Source: Sarcomyxa edulis
Lineage: Eukaryota; Basidiomycota; Agaricomycetes; Agaricales; Mycenaceae
DNA length: 64,000 bases
Assembly (NCBI GenBank): GCA_009761415.1
Contig: QUOL01000002.1
Location: 1,860,001-1,924,000 of the forward strand
Reading direction: 5' to 3'
A program made the position numbers and the translations under genes. Of the stretch, positions 58,251 through 64,000 are shown one piece after another. Below the pieces are notes generated by a model. That model made no database searches, was not told the origin of the DNA, and saw nothing but the letters and a program-made list of their open reading frames with translations. The first letter of the stretch is position 1. Each line of letters opens with the position of its first letter.

Positions 58251-58415
58251 CTTGCCGGGGGCGACGCTGTGGGCCAGCTCGCCTCAAGAGAGTCTCGTGG
58301 CAAGACTGGCGAGCACGAACGACGACGAGGGCTCTGAGGTTGATGAGGGTTGAAATGAAAGAAGGGAGAATATTTGGGCCCTCCCTTTTGGGGATCAGAG
58401 GTGTATGTCATCTTC
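58251..58415. promoter_or_regulatory. Short divergent promoter, small membrane gene / tafazzin
   Basis: Only 165 bp separate the two start codons. An in-frame upstream ATG for tafazzin exists at 58374. Confidence 0.4.
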
Positions 58416-59680
58416 ATGAGTAAGCTGCCGGGAGTACTCGCTGTCACCCACGTCACGTCACACCCTTCCATGGCCAGCCTCTTGACCATATCGACTATAG
58501 GTCTCACCTGCAAGACATTCCTCAATTCTGGCCTAGCATCCATCACTGTCAACGGACTACCTACCCTCATCGATGCTCTCGACAGTGCCCAGAGAAATAA
58601 TGGTCAAGGCATCATAACCGGTAAGCGTATTTTTTTGGCTACAAAGTTACCCGTTTAACACGTCTTCATAGTCGCAAATCATATCTCTACGTATGTTTTG
58701 CTGTTTTTCCACATCGCCCGTACTGGCCGGGATCTCAAATTACCTCCAGTCTAGACGACCCCGTGACTTGGGGTGTACTTCCTTTGCGGTCCTTCTTCAA
58801 TCCACGAAGGATGAGATGGGCACTAGGCGCGTCCGATATCATGTTCACCAATCCGTGAGCCATAGAGCCGATCAAGTCACTCCCACACGTACTCACCTCG
58901 CACCCAGCAAGTCTCTTCTCCAGCTTCTTCCGTCAAGGCCAGGTTCTTGAAACTTTCCGAGGCAAAGGTATCTATCAGCCTGCCGTGGATTCTGCTATTG
59001 AGAAACTAAACCAGGGACTCTGGGTGTGTATTCCAAATCTAAATCATGATCCTTCGCGTCCAGACTGAATGATCCAATTGATTCCGAAGGTCCACCTCTT
59101 TGGCGAAGGAAAAATAAACCAACCAGATACTTACGTGCAACAAAATGGTGTGGCGCATTTGCCACGGTTCAAGTGGGGCGTGTACGTCGCGTCTTTTTGT
59201 ATCCCCTAACCCCAATTCCTCACCATAGTTGTTTATAGGGGCCGTGTGGTTATGGAAGCCGCAATCCCACCGGTTATCATACCAATGTGGCTCTCAGGCT
59301 TCGATAAATTGATGCCAGAGGGTCGGCCTTTCCCGTACAACTACCTTCCTAGACTCGGGGTAGACCTCAGTGTTACTTTTGGTCATCCGATTCCGGCGGA
59401 TGAGATCAAAGCCGCATTGACAGTTCTCGGCGCCGATAGAAAGGCAACAGGGTCTGAGGAGATAGTACCGCGGGGATTAGCGAAGGAGAGACTTGATGGA
59501 TGGATCGGTGAGGAGGTTACTCACGAGATGCCTCATAACATGAACGAAGAAGAGACGATAAAGTGGAAGCAAGTCCAGGCGATGAAGGTCAGGATAGAGG
59601 TTACCTCTATCGTTCAGAATGCGGTTGAGGCGTTGGGGAGAAGCGTCTCTGGAAACCTACTGTCGGGAATACGGACTTAG
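58416..59680 (+). CDS. TAZ1: Tafazzin, cardiolipin-remodelling transacylase
   Basis: MSKLPGVLAVTHVTSHPSMA is followed by the acyltransferase motif ANHISTLDDP (HX4D; the catalytic His and Asp are present), DPVTWGVLPLRSFFNP, then MRWALGASDIMFTNP, FRQGQVLETFRGKGIYQPAV, a glycine-rich GEGKINQP motif and a third block IIPMWLSGFDKLMPE. The family moves acyl chains between phospholipids and monolysocardiolipin on the intermembrane-space face of mitochondrial membranes. The length of about 290-300 residues fits. Five or six introns, one just before the HX4D motif. I take 58416 as start; 58374 would add 14 residues. Confidence 0.92.
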
Positions 59681-59925
59681 AACGGTATCTATCTACTTAT
59701 CACCACTACGAAAATATCCGACTTGTCGATACCGAGGGTCACAATAATCATTCCCGACCACCAAAAGACGTATCATTATAGAATAAACGTGTTCCGATTC
59801 AAGACCTTCAGGTCTGGTATATACAGTAAGTCATGTCATGGCAATGCTGGGTTAGATACATGTGTGTGTAAAGTCCTAATTGGATGATGTGTCAGTAAAA
59901 ATGAATGCATATATCAGTAGTAATC

Positions 59926-62201
59926 TCATTCTTCTCCCCCACTACCGCTAGCCAGCGCGTCAGCCACACTCTCACTGCATGCAAGCATGAACTCGAGCTC
60001 AGGTTGGCCGGTGTAGAACCATGCACATATTGCCTGTGCAAATAAGTCAGTACCTTGCTATTATGAACCTGCTGCGAGAAGCTTACGATCATGATGTAGA
60101 ACGCAACCAATACCATCCCCTCTGCCCAATTTGTTTTTGCGTCTGCAGTCACATAGTTGACTAGGAAGCAAGCTCCGATGAGGAGTGCTACCTCAAAGAT
60201 ATCTAAGGTAACATAGTAGCTCGTTAACTGTGGCCATGTTCCAAAGAAATACGAATGTGCATACCAAATAGCAGATGCATAGGTTTGTTGTTCCACCATC
60301 CAAGGAGGACAATGAACGGCATCCAGAAAAGGGTGAATTGAATGCTGAGATCGATAGCTCGTGCTCGCGCGAGTGTAGCAGGAGGCTGCACATTTCCGAG
60401 CCACATTCGGAGAGAAGACCGGAGGAAGTAAGCGACGGCGATAGCACCGTCGGCAGCGAATGATACCACAGGAAGCAAAATGAGCCCAAACCATCTGTAA
60501 TAGTATCAGCAAGAGTATAGGATATGATACAAATTTAACCGACTCTTCTTGTATGCCACCCTCCTCTCTGACGAATTCGACGCTATCTACAAGCTAATTG
60601 AGAATGTTCAGTACAGGACATGGCTCCGCATTCGCATCGTGAAACTCACCCATTCAGCAGTCGCTGCCATGATAGCGATGGTGATGAGCAGCATAGCAAT
60701 GAGAACGTATTGGTTCACTTCAGGATCTGTCGAGGCAAGATGAAGTTCCTCCGCCCTGAGCTCTGCAGGAGCAGTGGGATGTTCACGAAGGGCATTGTTG
60801 TCGCCCGGAGGGTTGTGCACAAAGATGCGAGAGCATAGGTACCTGTTTGATTTGTTCAATACGATTATGGATGTAGATGGATGAGGCGGATTGATACTCA
60901 CACGACCAGCAGGACGACGGCCAATCCTCTACTTATTCGTAGGAAAGTATCACGAGTCGCGTCGTTAACGATGTTTTGGGCGGCTACTCCTTCCGCTACT
61001 GAAATGACGCCTTGATCGAGTCCTACGAAGAAGGCGGCAGGGAGTAGGAGCGTCAAAACTCTGCATTATCACAGAACATTGTTAGCACAGAGGGCTATAT
61101 GGATGGGAATATATGAGGAAAAACTGACCCGATCGTAAGTAGCGTTTGATTTAGTTGCGTCAGATACGGGTACAAGTTTTGTTCCCATATACGAGCACCG
61201 CCCGTTATGAAAGAGGTCCCAGGAATGAGAAGGAGATGGAGGATTACAACACCTAACAGGAGGTGTGGTTAGTGGAGGGAAAAGAAATATGCTTCGAGTC
61301 ATGCCACCCATGAAATGGCAGGATAAATATAATGACGCGACACTTACCGACTATAGTCGATTGCAAAAGCTTCAACCTGGTAATCACTGTCAATACAAGG
61401 CATTGAGACGCGTAAGTGAACCAACTTACTCGCACTTGGCTAGAAGAATGATGGCCAGAGTTGCTTCCACCGCACTGACAACGCAACGCAAGATCAATTC
61501 TTCATATCTCAGAATCAATCCCAGAAAGAGTACTCACTTATTCAAGGTGATGACGATGAGATCACCCAAATCTTTCCCGACGTAGTAACCCATCTGTTCG
61601 CCACCAAAGTCGAATAATTTTTCCAAAGGGATGATAGCGAGGAAGCATACTGAATTTATTATGGATTAGCGGGATAGATCTATACGCATGATATGCATGC
61701 CACTCACAGCTGAAAGTAGTTGCATCGGACCATTTCACAAAATGCGCGATCCAAGCCAGAGGTATGAAGACCAGAAATACATTCAACCCTACAAAGTGAG
61801 AGTGAAGAACCTCGTCATTCAGTCCATGCCACTCGATACTCGCAGAACAAAAGATAACACGCACAAGAACTAAAAGCCAACGTCCTCAAACTCTCCCCAA
61901 CCCCAATCGTCCTCTTCCCCTTCCGCGTGAATCGATCCCAAAACAGATGCGCAGCTGGAGGCAGCTCACCATCACGTAGCCCTTCGTGATGGATTGACGC
62001 GGATGATGATGGGGTTTTCTCTACGAGTGTCTGCTCGGGAGGTCCTAATAGTGAAGGAGTCGAAGTGGATGTACTAGAATTTACGAGTCCCTCTTCTTCG
62101 TCGGTTGGTCGTGTGCGTGTGCGGGCGCTGGTGAGTCGTTGTCGGGATATGCTCCCGGTGTCGTTATTATTAATTTGTGATTTCTCTTCCGCGGAAGACA
62201 T
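59926..62201 (-). CDS. CAX-family cation/H+ exchanger (VNX1/VCX1-like)
   Basis: A 100-residue polar, Ser/Thr-rich cytosolic N-terminus (MSSAEEKSQINNNDTGSISR) is followed by about eleven hydrophobic segments. The first CAX repeat reads GGEQMGYYVGKDLGDLIVIT, LNNAVEATLAIILLAKCELR, STIVGVVILHLLLIPGTSFI, in which the acidic residue of NAVE is the cation-binding Glu. The second repeat contains DGAIAVAYFLRSSLRMWLGN and LFWMPFIVLLGWW. The C-terminus is ADALASGSGGEE and TGA at 59928-59926. Family members exchange Ca2+ or Na+/K+ for H+ at the vacuole. The long polar N-terminus fits the VNX1-type better than VCX1. Many introns; inner boundaries are approximate. Confidence 0.88.
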
Positions 62202-62869
62202 GAGTGCTTCTGATTCCGGATCTATTTTCGATGATTGGACGCGAATATTAAGTAGCTGTGGGTGTCACTATGGGGAAGGAATGGGTTAGTAGGAGGGTGA
62301 ATGGCCTTCTAACAGCGGCGAGAGAGAAAGAGAACCCGTTTTCAACGAGGATGATCAGATGTTATAAGTATATGTCTTCGCCCCCCAGTCCCCGGTGCCA
62401 CTGCCAAGACCGCAACGCAAGTGTTTTTCATATTTGCCGGGCGCTTGAAAGTGGCAATGTGCAGGGATGGAGGGAGATGCAGTGCACACTAGTGAGCGGG
62501 TGCAGTCTGGGTGCAGTCGTGATCACTGTGATATGTAGAAGTAGAAGCTGATCATGGCGGCGATGAACGCGCCTCCGAGGCGGTCGGTCGCGACGAGCTC
62601 TCATCTCTCCAAGTAACACCGTTGTATCGACAATGACCACAACTTGAATGCACGCCGCTGGAAGCAAGAAACGAGTACATCTTATTTACTATAATATTAC
62701 TACACGAATTTGGGCACCACCGATTTCCTGAGACCTCGTATGATTTTTGAGATGCTATGGATGACAATTAACCTACATCGCCTCCTTCTAGTAACGCTAC
62801 GCCTTCTCCTGCGAGTACTTTTCATGAATAGTGAAGTTATGAACATGACGCTTACAAAGCATCATCTTT
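62202..62869. other. Intergenic
   Basis: This is the upstream region of the cation exchanger and 3' flank of the glycosidase, both on the minus strand. ORFs here look like noise, and I see no RNA gene or repeat. Confidence 0.4.
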
Positions 62870-64000
62870 CTACGTTGCCGTGGAACTGGAATTTGAAATG
62901 AACTGAACGTAGTCCCGCCAAGCAGAATGCAAGAGTAACACAAAAGCTTGTCCTTCCGGACTATAGCTGCCTTGAACAGAAGGCGTGCTGAAAGTGAGTG
63001 GGTCGACAGTATTCAATAGCCACCCGTTGGTGTCTACGCTGCTTTTTGTGAGGTTCAGGGCTTTGTTGGCGTTGGGGAGGAGGGTGCTGTCGTTTGTGAA
63101 GGCTGCCATGCGGTATGTTACTGATGCTAGGAGGGTTGTGGATGCTGTGTCCCCGAAAGAGGTTGGGTCGTCGATGATGTTGAATAGGGTTCCGTTATTG
63201 TGCTGAAGAATTATGGTTAGAGCAGATATCTATGAGTATGGTGTTTGGAGAGATGATACCTGGTAGCTCCATGCTGCAGTTATGATCTCTTCGATCCAAT
63301 TGGTGAGGTTCGTTTGTTGTACAGTGAATTGATCTGCTTGTGATGAGTGGTTCATTGTCTGAAGCACGCGAAGCATGCCTGCTGCGGCCCATGCGTTGCC
63401 TAGTGGAATGATTCCATAAGTAGAGTATAGCGAGTGAGAGTACGTTGCATGCATACCTGTTCCCCAATGTGTATTGTCTTGCCAAGAACCCAAGGCTATA
63501 TGTCTCCAAAGACCACCATCATCTCGGAGCTCATCACGATAAAGTCGGCATTGATCGTAGGCGACTTGCAGGAGAGCTAGTTCGGTGTCACCACCTTGGA
63601 GGGCGCCAAAGTATGCGATGAAGGGAGGGACCATGTATACGAAATCAGCCCTGTGGTGAGAGGTTGAGGTGTGATGAAGACAAAGAAGTGTATGAGTGGA
63701 GCCAGGCGAACCATAGTTGAACCTCGTCTGTTCTATGGGATATAGCACCTGTGTCTGATTTAGGCACGTCATTGAATAGGTAGGAGAGTTCGTCTCCGGC
63801 GGCCGTGGAAAAGGATGTGTTGGAACGGTCTGTACGGGTCCAGTTCGTCAGAAGAACAGCAACGCCGATGCCTGGATTGACTGTCAGGCCTGAAACAAGA
63901 TGAGAAGATGTGCGATGTCGTACTTGCAGGATCTCCAGCAGCTCCGTCGTTTGCGATGAGGGATAACGAGTCAAATGGTTTGACTGCTACGACTCTGTAA
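62870..64000 (-). CDS. Six-hairpin glycosidase (GH105/GH88-like), 5' end outside the window
   Basis: The visible C-terminal part of the product reads NPGIGVAVLLTNWTRTDRSN, then TDEVQ spliced to ADFVYMVPPFIAYFGALQGG, HWGTGNAWAAAGMLRVLQTM, FNIIDDPTSFGDTASTTLLA and SYSPEGQAFVLLLHSAWRDY, ending NSSSTAT with TAG at 62872-62870. The alternating helix pairs and the W-G-x-G-N-x-W block are those of unsaturated-glucuronyl/rhamnogalacturonyl hydrolases (six-hairpin fold). Several N-x-S/T sequons suggest a secreted glycoprotein. The start codon and any signal peptide lie beyond 64000. The exact GH family is uncertain. Confidence 0.65.

Overview
The window is nuclear DNA of a filamentous basidiomycete, most likely a mushroom-forming Agaricomycete. 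The genes are dense on both strands and cut by many short spliceosomal introns of about 40-60 nt, including 10-11 nt micro-exons. Several families are typical of this group: a DUF6534 membrane protein, XPA-like repeat modules, expanded P450s, and a tyrosine-recombinase retroelement. All calls come from reading the translated sequence and from family knowledge; no database search was run.

Layout. 0-13.3 kb is mostly housekeeping: a 5'-truncated protein with two XPA-C-like modules, the Hsp90 co-chaperone CNS1/TTC4, divergent L-2-hydroxyglutarate dehydrogenase, complex I subunit NDUFA12, the polarity scaffold BEM1, CCR4-NOT subunit NOT3/NOT5, and mitochondrial ribosomal protein L7/L12. 13.5-22.0 kb is an accessory island: two paralogous multi-pass membrane proteins on the minus strand, separated by a decayed RT-RNase H-tyrosine recombinase element and a small gene or gene tail. 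22.0-29.9 kb holds a gene-poor stretch, a DUF6534 membrane protein and a first P450. 30.2-35.9 kb is housekeeping again: COMPASS subunit SHG1, uroporphyrinogen decarboxylase and CDC14. 36.2-43.2 kb is a tandem array of one P450 clade: a dead copy followed by two intact copies. 43.7-64 kb holds RPS7, an unusual Rab-like GTPase, an AMMECR1-domain protein, a PPR protein, RPL3, the replication checkpoint mediator MRC1, a small membrane protein, tafazzin, a CAX-type cation/H+ exchanger, and the 3' part of a six-hairpin glycosidase that runs off the right edge.

The housekeeping genes are functionally unrelated and share only short divergent promoters or close convergent ends. The most unusual parts are the retroelement between the membrane-protein paralogues (with a 7-bp tandem duplication that breaks its recombinase), the dissected P450 pseudogene, the Rab with a proline-rich insertion between its G4 and G5 motifs, and the micro-exons, one of which carries a P450 haem-ligand cysteine.
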